64,000 bases of DNA from NCBI GenBank assembly GCA_027886175.1, contig JAJNNQ010000013.1:2294001-2358000 (forward strand). Direction: 5' to 3'. Of this stretch, positions 48,238-59,870 are shown piece by piece (position 1 is the first letter of the stretch; each line of letters starts with the position of its first letter). The DNA comes from Phylloscopus collybita (taxonomy: Eukaryota; Chordata; Aves; Passeriformes; Phylloscopidae). The translations under genes were made by a program, and so were the position numbers. The notes under the pieces were generated by a model. The model did not search any database, was not told the origin of the DNA, and saw only the letters and a list, made by a program, of their open reading frames with translations.

Positions 48238-48273
48238 ACCACAAAAAAAAAAACCACCACAAAAAAAAAAACC
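48207..48273 (+). repeat. Poly(A) with CCACCAC interruptions
   Basis: A run of 29 A is followed by CCACCAC, 11 A, CCACCAC, 11 A and CC. The A11-CCACCAC unit of 18 nt is repeated. It could be an expanded poly(A) tail of an old retrocopy, but no body of such an element is recognisable upstream. Confidence 0.9.
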
Positions 48274-49884
48274 AAACTGATTTTGAAACTACAGAGAAAG
48301 GTGGAAAACCATAAATCCTAAGAGCTCAGAAATAAGAAGGGCAAGTCCCTCCTCACAGAATGATCTGTGGTAAAATGCTATGATTTTTATATCAGCTTCA
48401 TAATTTGGAGGACTGATTCACTTTGAAAGGCTTGGTGTCATTAATGCCTCTGTCTCACTATGCTGGATAGTTATTCTCTGGGCCATGATATTTCTCTCAA
48501 CAGAATCAGCACTCCAGTAATGCCAGAGGCTGTCCAAAAAGTCAAATTTCAAAAGGGAAAAGTCATGCAAGCATGTTATCAAAATGAGTTTTATCATGAA
48601 CTCATATACAAATGTATTAAATTGGGTGTTAAAGCTACAACATTAGTTTGCCTTGTTCTTTGTATAAAATCAAAGTGGAAGACAGGTTAGGAGACCTTCT
48701 GCAAAACTCTGTAAGAATGCACCAGATCACATTTTTTTTTTCTGGAGGGAAGCCTGTGTCATGTACAGAATACCATATATCTTTGGCAAATGGATGCTGT
48801 TTGGAATTCCAAGGCTCTGTTACTGATACAAGAATTATTACTGACAACCCTAATTCTGTATGTGATCTGCTGCCCATGGCTGTACCCAGATTTCTTCAAC
48901 ACAGACACTCTTGCAAGAGCAGCTATATCACATCCTGCTCATGAAATGCCTGAGTGCTTTATCAGCTCTGCACACCTCCTTATCTTACTCTGCTCTGCTG
49001 TTCACAAGGAAAATTCTTGTTGTTTTCTCAGCTCTGAACATCTTCAGGACCTTCTCTCCCCTTTGTCTCCTGCAGTAGGTGAAACAAGCCCTACAGCCCT
49101 GAGCTGTGAGATTTTAACAAGTGCCTGCTAAGGCCAGGAAAATCAGACATTCCTAATAGGAAGGATGCAGCCAGTGGCTGGCTGCTTTCCTCTTCTCTTA
49201 AAGCACCATATTTCCACTTCTTGAGAAACCATTTTTACTTAATGAGATATGCTCTTGCTAAAATGGCCTATTAAACCTCATGGGTCTGCCACATCAGATG
49301 TAGAAAGAATCTTTCTCGTGGAAAAAAAATTTCTTTTTTAAAAGGTCCTGCTTCTAAAAGCCAGAGGGGTTTTATAATTTTATGAATCCCCCAGATTTTA
49401 TTTTCTTTTCTCCATTTTAATAACATGGATAATAAATAATTTAAACTTTAATCCCACAGATTACATTTGTAAGCTTTAAAATCTTAATTTTTCTTTGGAA
49501 ACCCTTTGCATACATTACTGCTATGACTGCCACTGCTGGCTGTTTTTAATTCTGAATATTCACATAGCAGTTGGTTAGAAAATTCTCCTATTATTACTTT
49601 TGTTGAAAGTATGTCAAGGATAAGCCTTTTAGTAGGGACCTTTATGAGTCAGTATTTAAAGACCAGATAAAAAAGCCATCATCATGCACAGAGAAAAATC
49701 AGCAAATAGCTACAAACACATTGGTCATGAATGAAATGAAAAGAAGAACAAACAACAACGTACCCAATTTCGTTTATCATCTGAGAACCTGTTCCAGTGC
49801 CACCTTTTAAGATGCTTCCCTTTCAATTGCATGTAACAATTTGATACCATAACCAAAGGCCAGATCTTGGAAGTGTCCACATGT
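48274..49884. other. Non-coding interval, nothing recognised
   Basis: The longest open frame is 113 codons with an ATG (48,790-49,131). It has no recognisable domain and no supporting splice context, so I treat it as chance. No repeat element was identified. Confidence 0.55.
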
Positions 49885-49889
49885 AGGTA

Positions 49890-50496
49890 TGTCCTAGGTT
49901 ACAATGTAAAATTGTGCCCAAGGTATGTATTCTATTCCCATGAGCCCTTGGAGCCAAGGTGGGGCAGTGTTTTCCTTATCTTCTGTTAACGAGCCTAACA
50001 ATGCCTTGCCACATGACTCACAGATAACTTCCTCAGGGAGTTATCTCTGGTTAATGGGCCATCAAGGACCCACTGCATGACTCATAGAATGAGATCATCC
50101 CATTGTGAGATGCTCCCCCCAGGGGGAGGAGCCAAGCATTCCCACCTGGATATAATCCAGGGTTTGAGACATCGCAAGCAGCTTCTATCCACTGAACTCT
50201 CAGAGGAGACAAGAGCTATCAGATGGAATTGCTGCTTTGACAAGAACATCTCATCTGGTTCCTCTGGATTCCTGGAGGAAGACTGGACCCTTCTCTCTCA
50301 GGATCATCTCTACTCCAACAGAACCACATCTGCCACTCAAGGAGGACTTACTTTTGGACTGCTTCAAACACCCTGACCAACAGGGTGTCAGGTTGTATTG
50401 TTCCATTTATTTTATTTTTCCTTTTTTCCCTCTCTTCTCCTATTAAATTGTATCTCTGACTGGGAGTCTCACTGGTTTTGCTTTCAAACCAGCACA
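49890..50496 (+). mobile_element. Solo LTR of an endogenous retrovirus, 5-bp target duplication
   Basis: The element starts TGTCCTAGG and ends CCAGCACA, giving the TG...CA ends of an LTR over 607 bp. It is flanked on both sides by AGGTA (49,885-49,889 and 50,497-50,501), a 5-bp target-site duplication. A TATA-like TATAAT lies at 50,151 and ATTAAA, a possible poly(A) signal, at 50,442, so the LTR reads on this strand. No internal viral sequence is present, so it is a solo LTR left by recombination between two LTRs. A 5-bp duplication is typical of the ERVL class; that class assignment is inference. Confidence 0.9.
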
Positions 50497-50501
50497 AGGT
50501 A

Positions 50502-51751
50502 TTATCTCTGGAATTTGCCTGGGCTGAGATGATTGAAGTGATGGTGGTCCTGAGGTGTTCACTTGGCCAGGTCATACAGCAGGGCAGAAGGGACTCACAG
50601 ACAACCATCTTAAGAGCAAAGAAACATCCAGGAGCAGTTTAAAAGAAATGAACACTCAGAGTGTGATGAGAAGAGAGATTTGCAGAGCTCATCCTTCATA
50701 CTTAGCCTGACCATGCTTTCCCTTTCTTTTGCTAAGGCCTTCTGGGATTCAGCTCTATTTTTGCCCTGGCAAGGTGCTCAGCTCTTTGGGCAGTTAAAGG
50801 CTATGATAATACAGTAACTTCATTAATAATTGGTAAAAGCATTTTTAGGGAGCACTGCAGCAATGACTGAAGGACTTGAATGAAGGAAGTGGAAGACAGT
50901 GCAGGAAAGAAGTGTGCACAGAAGAAAGGTACTTTATGGAAAGTGTGAAAAATGCTTTACTCAGAAAAATCTCTTTCAATAAATTGCATCCTCTGCTCAC
51001 TTTCTCTAATACTGGAAAAATTTCCTTTTTTATCACTGCTTTCTGGGCTGAACGCTTTTATTTGTGAAAGAATGATTTATCCAGTGCTTTTGCTGTGACT
51101 CACATTTCATTTGGGGATCACAGCTTCTATGTGTCACCTTGATTTTGCTCTTATTGTAATTCAAATGTCTGCAAAGAGTTTCCTCTACTGCTGCAATGCA
51201 TGGGAGATCTATTTTCTCATCCCCATGATCACTACTTGTAAACTTGGGGTTCTAGTTTGATTTTTCACCGTTTATTTGATTTTTTTTCTATATAATAAAC
51301 CCATGTAAGTTTTTCCATATTTTGAAAATATACTAAGTATTTTAAGACTTCACATTTAGAAGGGCCTGATTTGCAATCAGTAAAAGTTAAATAAAGTTTA
51401 ACCCTAGAAATTTATCACATTGTGACTGGGACAGAACTCAAATTTTGTGCAACATTCAGATCCAGGTGAAAAGTTAAGACTGTAAATGTACCTGAGTCAC
51501 AGGTTTGCACCCAGAGGAGAATTCTCACTTTCTTGAATGGAGGGAAAAAGGAAAGAGCAGGTCTGGATGCAAACCCTCATTTCCTTTTAGCACAACTGTG
51601 CCCTCAGAGTAACTCCAAAGGTTAACTGCAGGTTTCTTCATTAAATCTGTTTCCAAGGGCTGGGATGGGCACCTGTATTTCCCATTTGGCAAATTTCTCT
51701 TTGACTCTTTGGGCTGTATGGGTCATTTGTTGCATTACAAACCATAAATCC
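50502..51751. other. Non-coding interval, nothing recognised
   Basis: AT-rich sequence without recognisable gene or element. Short open frames of 60-90 codons occur on both strands and overlap one another, as expected by chance. Confidence 0.55.
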
Positions 51752-51779
51752 CTTTAGAGCAGAGTTTTCTGCTCTAAAG
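51752..51779. repeat. Perfect 12-bp inverted repeat, 4-nt loop
   Basis: CTTTAGAGCAGA and TCTGCTCTAAAG are exact reverse complements separated by GTTT. The stem is too short for a typical microRNA precursor and there is no T-run after it. It could be a chance palindrome or a small structured site. Confidence 0.85.
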
Positions 51780-54700
51780 TCAGGTATTTCCTTTCCTGTA
51801 AAAGCTTTCATGGGCACTTAGTGATGCTGCCTTGATAAAGGTCTCGATGAGATGATGACCATCAAGGATGCTGACAGGCTGACCCTATATAAATACAACT
51901 TACTCCCCTTCATTACTTACTGTCCAGCTCTTTATGGAAAAAAAATCTGTTTTCAGAGTCTTGGATGCTGTATTGAATAAAAGGAAATAGAAAGGGAGAT
52001 AATAGTACAGATAATAAAGGAGGAAAAATTTGCTGTGACCTCTTACTGTCCAGGGAGGTAAACCAGAAAATAAAACACTCATCCTTGAAGGGATATGTTA
52101 AACTGTAACTTCTTAAGAAGATAGTTTGGAGAGCAAAAAATGTGAAAGTTGTTGTATCTGTGGCATAAAGCAGTCCAGGGCTGGTCAGTGTAGATATCCT
52201 CCAAGAGTGAGTTACATTTATTTCTGTGGTTAAATAGCTGAAAGCTGATGGCCTAGGAAGAGGTGAAGCTGCTGCTCTCCTTCAGGCATTCACAATCCCC
52301 ACAGAAGTTAATGACTGCAGGGCAGGTATTGCTCATGCAAACACTATGCAAACTACACCAAGGGTCTCTACCTGAAGTCAGAAAAGCTTAATCCAAAATT
52401 TGCATTCATTGGCTTGATCTTCAGATCCTTCCACACTCCTGCTGCATTTATTTGCTATTTAAACTATTTTTTTTTTCTAACCAGTAGAACTTTCTTCTTT
52501 TTTTTTTTACCTTCAGCCCTACAGTTTTTCTATGTACACAGTGCTTAGGCTACAGCATGGCCGCAGTACTTACTCCATATGAAACTCTGGCAGCTTGAAT
52601 GACTTGGAATATGCAAAAATATACCTACCTGCTTTAGCAAAAATCCTGCTTCTAATCCAGACTTGCATAAACTGCACCTCAAAATAGACTGATTAATAAT
52701 CTGAATCACTGTTTTAGTTATGATTTAATACAGCAAATGGAAATTCCTGACTTGGATCATTTATGGTTTTCCATTTCCATGGGTTTTTTTAACTCACAGA
52801 AGTAGTTGGATTCTCATTGATTAGTATGTAGTGTTCATTTGCAGCAGAACATAGCCTTTATATTACATTGGGGCTTCTTTTTGCTAATCAGTAAGACATG
52901 TTCTTGTCATACACAATCACTTAGCATGGCATGCATTTATTCAGATTTATGTCTATATTTTATGCTAGAAAAAAGTAACTGCTATTAAGAGTCAATTTAT
53001 TTTTGATTCCTGATTAGTGTTAAGCTATGCTTACACTCAAATTGGAATTCAAATAGATTAAAAACATTCAGAACATTAAAGTAGTGCTTTACTAGCTGAA
53101 TAAAATCAGCTTGAATACCCAGCTATGGGAATAAAAAGGCTTTTCAAAATAAATTTCCATTTAAACTGCCACCTTGTCTTTGTGAGATGGATGATTGTTC
53201 CTGGGCATTCCATCCTTCACACTGTTATGAAGGTAAGGTTACTTTGAAACTGGAGAGGATTAAGTTTCTCAGCTCCTTAGCATCTCACCTGTAAAATACC
53301 TCTACATGTGCCCTGTTTACAGCTACTAGGCTCTGTTTCAGATGCAGTAGTGAATCTCCTATTGCTATTGCTGGGAAGACATGCAAGCTTCAAGACCACA
53401 GTGAAGCATGTAGGAGCTCAGTGTTTGCAGTTTCTGATTTGTACCTATACTGCTCTGATCAGAGCCCACCCCACAAATTTAGCTGGCGCAGAAGTCCTCT
53501 TTGCTCATTACTTTGTTTAAACTTCACCTTTCCTCCTAGGATCACTCCTTGTAGTTATTCAGCAGTTAGACCCTTTTCTTTTTGCAGGTGCCTCCTCTGA
53601 GTCTTGACAAAAGTAACAGATAAAAAGCTCTGCATTGCTTCCCAACCTGACAAAGAAAGATGAGCAGGGAGCAGCTGCAAGGCACATAGGTGAAACTCCA
53701 TCTCCACATCAAGTTCTGAGAATACTTTCCCCTTCTCAAGGCAAGGCTCTTTCACAGACAATAACAGACTGTGATTTGTTTAAACCAATAACAAAGACTA
53801 CGTCAGAGCTTTTTTTTTTTTTTTTGTAGGAAATGACAGTTTACATAATATGATTTTATTATCATTTATATGGTTAATCGCAGCTTTTTATTGGCAGGGC
53901 TGTTTCATGCCACAGAAATGCTGTTTTTTGTGACAGCATTTCTCAATCAGACTTCTTGAAAGCTTGCACACAAAACACTTGCCATCATCTACAAGCAGAA
54001 AGATTGGCAGGAGGGTGTTCTGTGTGAGAAGTTCCTAATTGAGGAGTTGGCACCTCACACTGAACTGAAATAGCTTCAAGGGCATGCTGCAAATACTTTC
54101 CTATTGCCCAGACTTCTCAGTGGGTAGGGAGTTGGCAGGAAGCTGAGGCTGTGAAGGGAGGTTCTGTGGTCTGCTTAGTTAAGATCTAACCAGCATACGT
54201 ACATATTTTACTGGCAGCTGCTGATGGCCTTGCTGGACCTCTGCTAGGTTTGCCAGATTACTTTTGCAAACAAACCAAGGATACCTCTACCTTCCAGACT
54301 GGTGCCTCTTTCTGGGTAGTAAAAAAGATTTCTGACAATAGAGGAGTTCTCCTTTCTGTTGAAAGGGCTGATGCTATCAAATAATGAGCATACTCCCTAC
54401 ATTTGAAAAAATGGTCCACGTACCCCAAAGCCAAAAATAACACTTGCCAGTGACCCTACTGTATTCCTACTGTAACTGCAACAAATGGACTATGATATTG
54501 GAGATTGCTTTATGACTGTGATGGCAAGGCTGGTGAGGCACTGGGAATAGATCACACTGGTAAAATAAGATCTCTTTGCTGTGGTTGATAGATACCTTAC
54601 AGAAAAAAAAAAGAAAGGCTTTCATCTGTTGACCTTAGAAGATTAGAAAAATTATTAATGTTCAAAATATGTATTAAAATAAGTGGGTGCTGGTTTAACT

Positions 54701-55261
54701 CTGGCCTCATAGACTTGGCCAGAGAGGAGGAGCAAATGGGTTCAACCACAGCTGAGCTGCAGAAAGTGAGGCATGTATTTCACTGCCTTACACAAATGGG
54801 ACTGGGAGCCCCTAATGCCTTCTTCAAATGCACCCCAGAACTGCCACAGTAGTCACATTAGCTAAACTGTAACAGCAGCTGAGTATTTTTTAAACAAGAG
54901 CATTTTGAGAGATAATTCTTCAAAGAATATAGCAGTGGTAACTAGCACATAGAATACTATGAATAGGCTGGAATGTCTTTTTTGTCAGATTAGATATGGT
55001 GATGTACAATCATTTGTATTTCCAGCCCAGTACTCCTCATTAGTACTATACTTACTGGCTTTTTAAAACATTAAACAGATCCTTTTAGCACAATAGCTCA
55101 CTTCATTACTTGGTGTTCAAATGTGATGGCATGTGCCTGAAGCACAGCAGGACCATCTCCATGCTACTTCACAAATACAAGCTGCCAAAGCTGATTTTGG
55201 ACCCAGATCTCCTGACCTCGGTGGAGTCATTTGCAGCTAGCTCCACAGAGGAGAGACAGAG
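51780..55261. other. Non-coding interval, nothing recognised
   Basis: A long AT-rich interval with homopolymer T runs (52,469-52,477, 52,497-52,509 and 53,811-53,826) but no recognisable exon, RNA gene or transposon. A donor-like site on the minus strand at 53,289 follows a short open stretch and was judged too weak to call. Confidence 0.5.
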
Positions 55262-55360
55262 TGTAGCCCTGGTTCGTGCCTGAGATGTTTTGGTTTTCTG
55301 AAACTCTCTTCCCAGAGTTTGCTGTAAACAAGAGAGATCTCAGCACGAACCAGGGCTACA
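55262..55360. repeat. Long inverted repeat, hairpin-forming
   Basis: The left arm 55,262-55,286 (TGTAGCCCTGG... to GAGAT) is the reverse complement of 55,337-55,360 apart from one extra C. Inside it, CTCTCTT (55,304-55,310) pairs with AAGAGAG (55,330-55,336), leaving a 19-nt loop and a one-sided bulge. The RNA of either strand would form a hairpin of about 100 nt. This could be a microRNA-like precursor or the remains of a foldback insertion, and the sequence does not decide between them. Confidence 0.85.
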
Positions 55361-55630
55361 ACAGAGGTGCTCCAGTGCTTCATTTTAGGCTGATTCACGT
55401 GCAATGGCATATTCAGCCTTGAGATTGGCACTGCTGCTTATCTGCACAAAGGTGCATTGCAGAGCTGTTCCCAAAGGTTTAGAATGATACTGCTGTTAGT
55501 CTTAGTCCAGACGTAATACTCTAGAATATTAAACTCAGACTGAAGATTTAACAAATCACTTTATGGATGCATATGAGTTGTATGTGAGTGTTGACAAACA
55601 GCAGGAGAGTCACCAGCATCATTAAGGGTA

Positions 55631-55887
55631 AATGGCCTGAAGTTGCACCAAGGGACTTTCAGGCTGGATATTAGGAAAAATGTCTTCACTGGAAGCATTT
55701 TTAAGCATTGGAACAACCTGCCCAGGGAAGCTGTGGAGTCACACTCCCTGGAAGTGTTCAAAATACAAGCAGACCTAGTCTTTTGTTATATAGTTTAGTG
55801 GGCATGGTTGTATTTGGTCAAAGTTTGGACTTGAAGACCTTGAGGATTTTTCCACCCCTAATTGTTTCTGATTGTTCTGTTGTTCTA
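55631..55887 (+). mobile_element. CR1 LINE, 3' end fragment
   Basis: The series AATGGCCTGAAGTTGCACCA, TTCAGGCTGGATATTAGG, GGAACAACCTGCCCAGGGAA, GTGGAGTCACACTCCCTGG and GGACTTGAAGACCTTGAGG follows the 3' untranslated region of avian CR1 elements in order. It ends in degenerate copies of the terminal octamer (ATTGTTTCTGATTGTTCTG). The element is 5'-truncated, as nearly all CR1 copies are, and too diverged to be active. No coding part of the reverse transcriptase is included. Confidence 0.92.
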
Positions 55888-58361
55888 CTCCTCAATTCTA
55901 TTTTGCAGTCTTGCAAGGAGGTTCAAAATCCAAGGAAGAAATTTCTCATGCTGATCAAGAATTAAATGGAAACAGACTCCAACAGTTTGACAGCACCAAC
56001 AGTAAAAACAATTGCCAGACACTAGAGCTACCATATGTGGTGTTTGTGTTATGTTTGGAGAAACTCTATCAGAGAAACAGCTACTTCACAGCTTTGTTCT
56101 CACATTCTCTTAGCACCTTGCAGTCTCCCAAAATCCTTGCTAGAGAATAAAAGTGTTTAATTCATAGCTACCCAACAAAAAACAGATGAGGTGTTCTCTC
56201 ACTGTTCCCAGCATAATGCCACTGTAACATTTTACTGTCAGAATCTAAAACCACCTACTCATTCCCACACAAGAAATCAAAAACAAACTCATCCCACATG
56301 CTAACAAAGCGTACAGAGAAAAAACTTAACTACATATTCCCAAAGACACACAGGCATTAACCACGTGCCAAGAACTGGATGACCAAACATCCTTGAGGAC
56401 TCAGACCACTAAGCCCTGCTCTTTAGTGAGGATTCAGCCCCACTTCAAAGGACTCTATGGGTTGTTTTCTAAAAGGTGCCTTGATTAAACAAGGTCTCCC
56501 CAGACAGCATCCTGCCTATGAACAACGAGAAAATACAAGATTGATTTTTTTTTTGCTTCTTCACTGTCTTCTATCTGGCTGGCAGAATTAGGGTGGAAGC
56601 TAAAATTCCCAGCTGACATGGTTAGAAAAAACATGCCACAGCACTTCAGAAAGAGCTGCCTGCTAAGCTGCCCTTTGGAATTCATGGCCCACCACAAAAA
56701 CAGCAAGGCAATTATGTGCCCATACCTAAAAGTCACCAGCTGGAATTTGCTTAAGTGGACTACAATAAAATATGGATATGTAGTTGTGGAGAGCCATTCT
56801 CCTCCAGAACTGTCCCTTTCCTCCACAGAAATGCTTCTATATCCTGAAATTAGGACTCTCTAATACATGGAAATGTTATGGGGCCTTCTGCAGAATCCAA
56901 AGAAGAGGACCAACCTGTATTTGTTTAGCCCTCAAAAAACATTTTAAATTCTTTTCCTTAATGGGAAGCAATTTTCTAAAACCACTTTGAGAAGGGTTGA
57001 ATGATAGACTGTACCATGCAATGAAGTACCATGCAATGTGTATCAGTACTGCACTTTCAGCCTGTTTTGATGCATCAAATTGCTCAGTCACCAGTTAGCA
57101 GGCTGCCTGGTTCCTCCAGTCAAGGCAATTTATTTACCAATAGCTAGAAATTCCAGCTCAGAAACAGTTTCCCACTTTTTGAAGGGAACACAGAACCAAC
57201 AAGGTAATACAGAAAAAAAATAATCTTCTATTGTATCACTATATACCCACTAATGGCAAATTGAATTTTTATTAAAATTTTACTGGAAAGAAACCTGCAG
57301 TAACAGTAAATCAGATGGTGATGGTATATAAAAAATACCACTTGTTCTCACATTTTGCACCTTACACATAGTGTGCAGTACCTTATTACACACCTTGATG
57401 TGAGCACTCATTCTCAATTAAATAAATTTAATGGGAATTACTCCCTAACTACCTTTAGATATTTGTACCTCTAAACCAAATAAGGAGCCACTGGGAGAAC
57501 GAGGTACTATACTGCATCAAGAAATGCAACAAAATCTGACTGTTAATTTGAATTTGAATCAAAATTTTGTCTTCTATAGATTTTGGGGTGTTTTTTCCTA
57601 TCAGATTATTGATTTATTCAGCATTCCTAGTTTTACGAATACAACATTTTTCAAATGCAAATGTACTTTCAGATATAGTTGTTCTTCAAAGCACTGTAAT
57701 CCTGTTGAGCCATCTTCTTGACAAAATGCCCAACAACAAGCTGGATATGCCTTAATCTTTGGCAGAACTGGGATAATATATCATAGCCCATATGTGCTCA
57801 AGTAAGAACAAATTGAACTGATAGTTTATGTATGAAATGTTCAATCAATGTCAAAATTCCCATCTAATCAATGCTGAAAGCTGACCAGTTATACAGAGGA
57901 AATGTTTACACAAAGAAAACAGATGCACAGCCTGAAGTATTAAGTGCTTGCCACATATAGTCACATACTGGAAAGGATTTGAAACTTTTAATTATTTGCT
58001 TAAGTAAACATTTACTTTTAAAAAAAAGTGTCCCTGGCCCCCAGGTTTTTCTGAAAAAAACCAAACCAAAACACAACACAATCTTCAGAAATATTTCATA
58101 GAATAAAAAGGCATGGAGATTGCAAGCTGGTTTATAATCTTAATATTTGCATGATCATTTGTTTTCAATTAATAAGACAAATAATTTTAAAAGTTTTCTC
58201 TTTTATAAAGAATGTGACAGTCTTTAAAAACTTTTTTTTTTTTTTAATTCACGTGTCATAATACCTGGTCATCTATTTTTCCCTCAGTGCAACTACCAGT
58301 ACTGCACTTACTCAAAGTTCACCAGTAACAAATGCTTGTATGTTACCCAGGAAATCTGGAT
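55888..58361. other. Non-coding interval, nothing recognised
   Basis: AT-rich sequence. An open frame of 113 codons on the minus strand (56,485-56,826) lacks an ATG at its 5' end and has no recognisable domain. A 15-bp imperfect tandem duplication (GTACCATGCAATG...) lies at 57,011-57,040. No gene or mobile element was supported. Confidence 0.5.
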
Positions 58362-58390
58362 CCCCTCCCCCGAAAAAGGGGGGGAAAGGG
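58362..58390. repeat. C-run and G-run mini-hairpin
   Basis: CCCCTCCCCC is followed by GAAAAA and GGGGGGGAAAGGG. The C and G runs can pair over at least five bases. Low-complexity sequence; no function is suggested. Confidence 0.7.
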
Positions 58391-59710
58391 TTGCAAATAT
58401 TAGCTGCAAAAACTTGAGAAATAAATTGCATTTACTGTTCTCTACAAAGTTTTCCTAGAAGTTTTCAAAAGATTCACTAACATAGTTCACTGTTTGTACT
58501 GTTTTAGAATTTGCCACAGAAATGAAATTTGAATACTTTGACTTCTAGAACCTGAATTCTGCTGCCCTCACTAGCAACACATTTTTCTTCAGCTACTGCC
58601 AGGAGTTTCTCTGCCCAGTGCCTCCTCAACAGCACTGCAGGATGCCACATGGACTGAGTACATGATGCCTCCTTCTTCACCTCCAGGGCAGCCCTACCAA
58701 ATTATGTAAATCCATACTGGTTTACTTACCTGTCCACAATTTCTAAGCTAGGCTGGGAAATGTGCCAGTTTGGCGAGTCTCTGAATTTATATTTCATATA
58801 TTCTGTTGATAAGGCAGCAATTAGTGTTGCTAATATCTTAATATCCAAACAAAAATCTATTTTAAGGTAGAGCAACTCAGTCACAGCTTCAGGCTCACTT
58901 CAAATACAGGCTGACAACACTTCATAAACAAAATACACCTGATCTTTTGAAGTTTCTTTGGAACTCTAATAAACAAACCAAACCAATCTGAAAATCACTA
59001 GAATAACTGTTTCCTTATATAATTTTTTTTTTTACTTCTCACCCTTTAGGAAACAATGCTTTTGAAAGCCATAAAATGAAAGCTCTTCATCACTGAAATG
59101 TCACGTCATCACTTTTTCAAAAGCCTCCCACAGAAAGACAGACAATGTAAGATGTCAGAGTAAAGTCTGCTTAATCCAATTAGCATTTAAATATTTTAAT
59201 CAATAAAAGATGACAATTGGACTGGGCTAGAAGCCAACTCCCTGAGAGCCACGCCTTTTGTCACACATAGTCTTAATTGCACTGCTGTGTTACTGAACAG
59301 TAGTAAACATATCAGAACAGTAAATACCCATGAGACAATCTGGGAGCTGCATCAACTTAAAACCTTTATTTTCTATAGCAGCAAAAGGAGCAACCAAAAA
59401 TTAACTGCAAGTAATGATTTCCTGGAGACTGGGCTGGTAATGATATATTTAAGATGCATGTGATGGGACCCATTAGCCAGTAGAAAAATGGCAAATGGGA
59501 GTTCTGTGTGTTTGCATGTGACCTGAAACAGTTAACAATACTGATATTGAATCATCAGCACTGTGATGGCACAGAAAACAAACCCTCCTCAACATTTGTT
59601 TTCCCAATGGCACTTGGCAGATGAGCACACAGCAAGTGCATTTGCTGGAAGTGCTGATGCCTAATGAGTCACCAACATTGCAAAGTTCAGTCTTCATCTT
59701 TTAGTGCAGA
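58391..59710. other. Interval with one weak exon-like stretch
   Basis: A minus-strand stretch from 58,896 to 58,730 stays open for 55 codons and ends at an excellent donor, ACAG|GTAAGT. An acceptor-like CTTATCAACAG would start a 73-nt exon at 58,802. The encoded peptide is not recognised and neighbouring exons were not found, so it is not called as a gene. The rest of the interval shows nothing. Confidence 0.35.
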
Positions 59711-59730
59711 GAGAGCCAGAGAGAGCCAGA
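59711..59730 (+). repeat. 10-bp tandem duplication
   Basis: GAGAGCCAGA occurs twice in direct succession. Short, possibly slippage-derived. Confidence 0.85.
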
Positions 59731-59838
59731 AGGGAAGGAGGAGTTTTGAGAAGTTTTCCACTAGAAAGCCAGTCTGGAAATGGGTGCCTGATTAGGTGGT
59801 TATTTGGTCACTGAGTCACCGGTGCCTGAAAAAATCTA

Positions 59839-59870
59839 CTTGCTGGTTATCACACTTGCTGGTTATCACA
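59839..59870 (+). repeat. 16-bp tandem duplication
   Basis: CTTGCTGGTTATCACA occurs twice with no mismatch, consistent with a recent replication-slippage duplication. Confidence 0.95.

Noticed and set aside
48790..49131. 113-codon ATG open frame on the plus strand
   Set aside because: No recognisable domain, no splice or promoter context, and the length is within chance for an 18-kb region read in six frames.
50077..50376. 99-codon open frame inside the solo LTR
   Set aside because: It lies in LTR non-coding sequence, across the region just upstream and downstream of the TATA-like site, and has no similarity that I recognise.
52757..52792. Similarity to the satellite (TTATGGTTTTCCATTTCC, CCATGGGTTTTTTT)
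   Set aside because: The match is short and T-rich, lacks the palindrome and its order of motifs, and the flanks are unrelated to the monomer.
53289..53370. 82-nt minus-strand exon candidate with TTCCCAG acceptor and ACAG|GTGAG donor
   Set aside because: It is open in one frame but short, the peptide is not recognised, and no neighbouring exon in phase was found. Matches of this kind are expected by chance in long non-coding DNA.
56485..56826. 113-codon open frame on the minus strand
   Set aside because: It starts at GTG, its first ATG is internal, it contains a homopolymer-derived KKK run, and nothing in it is recognised.
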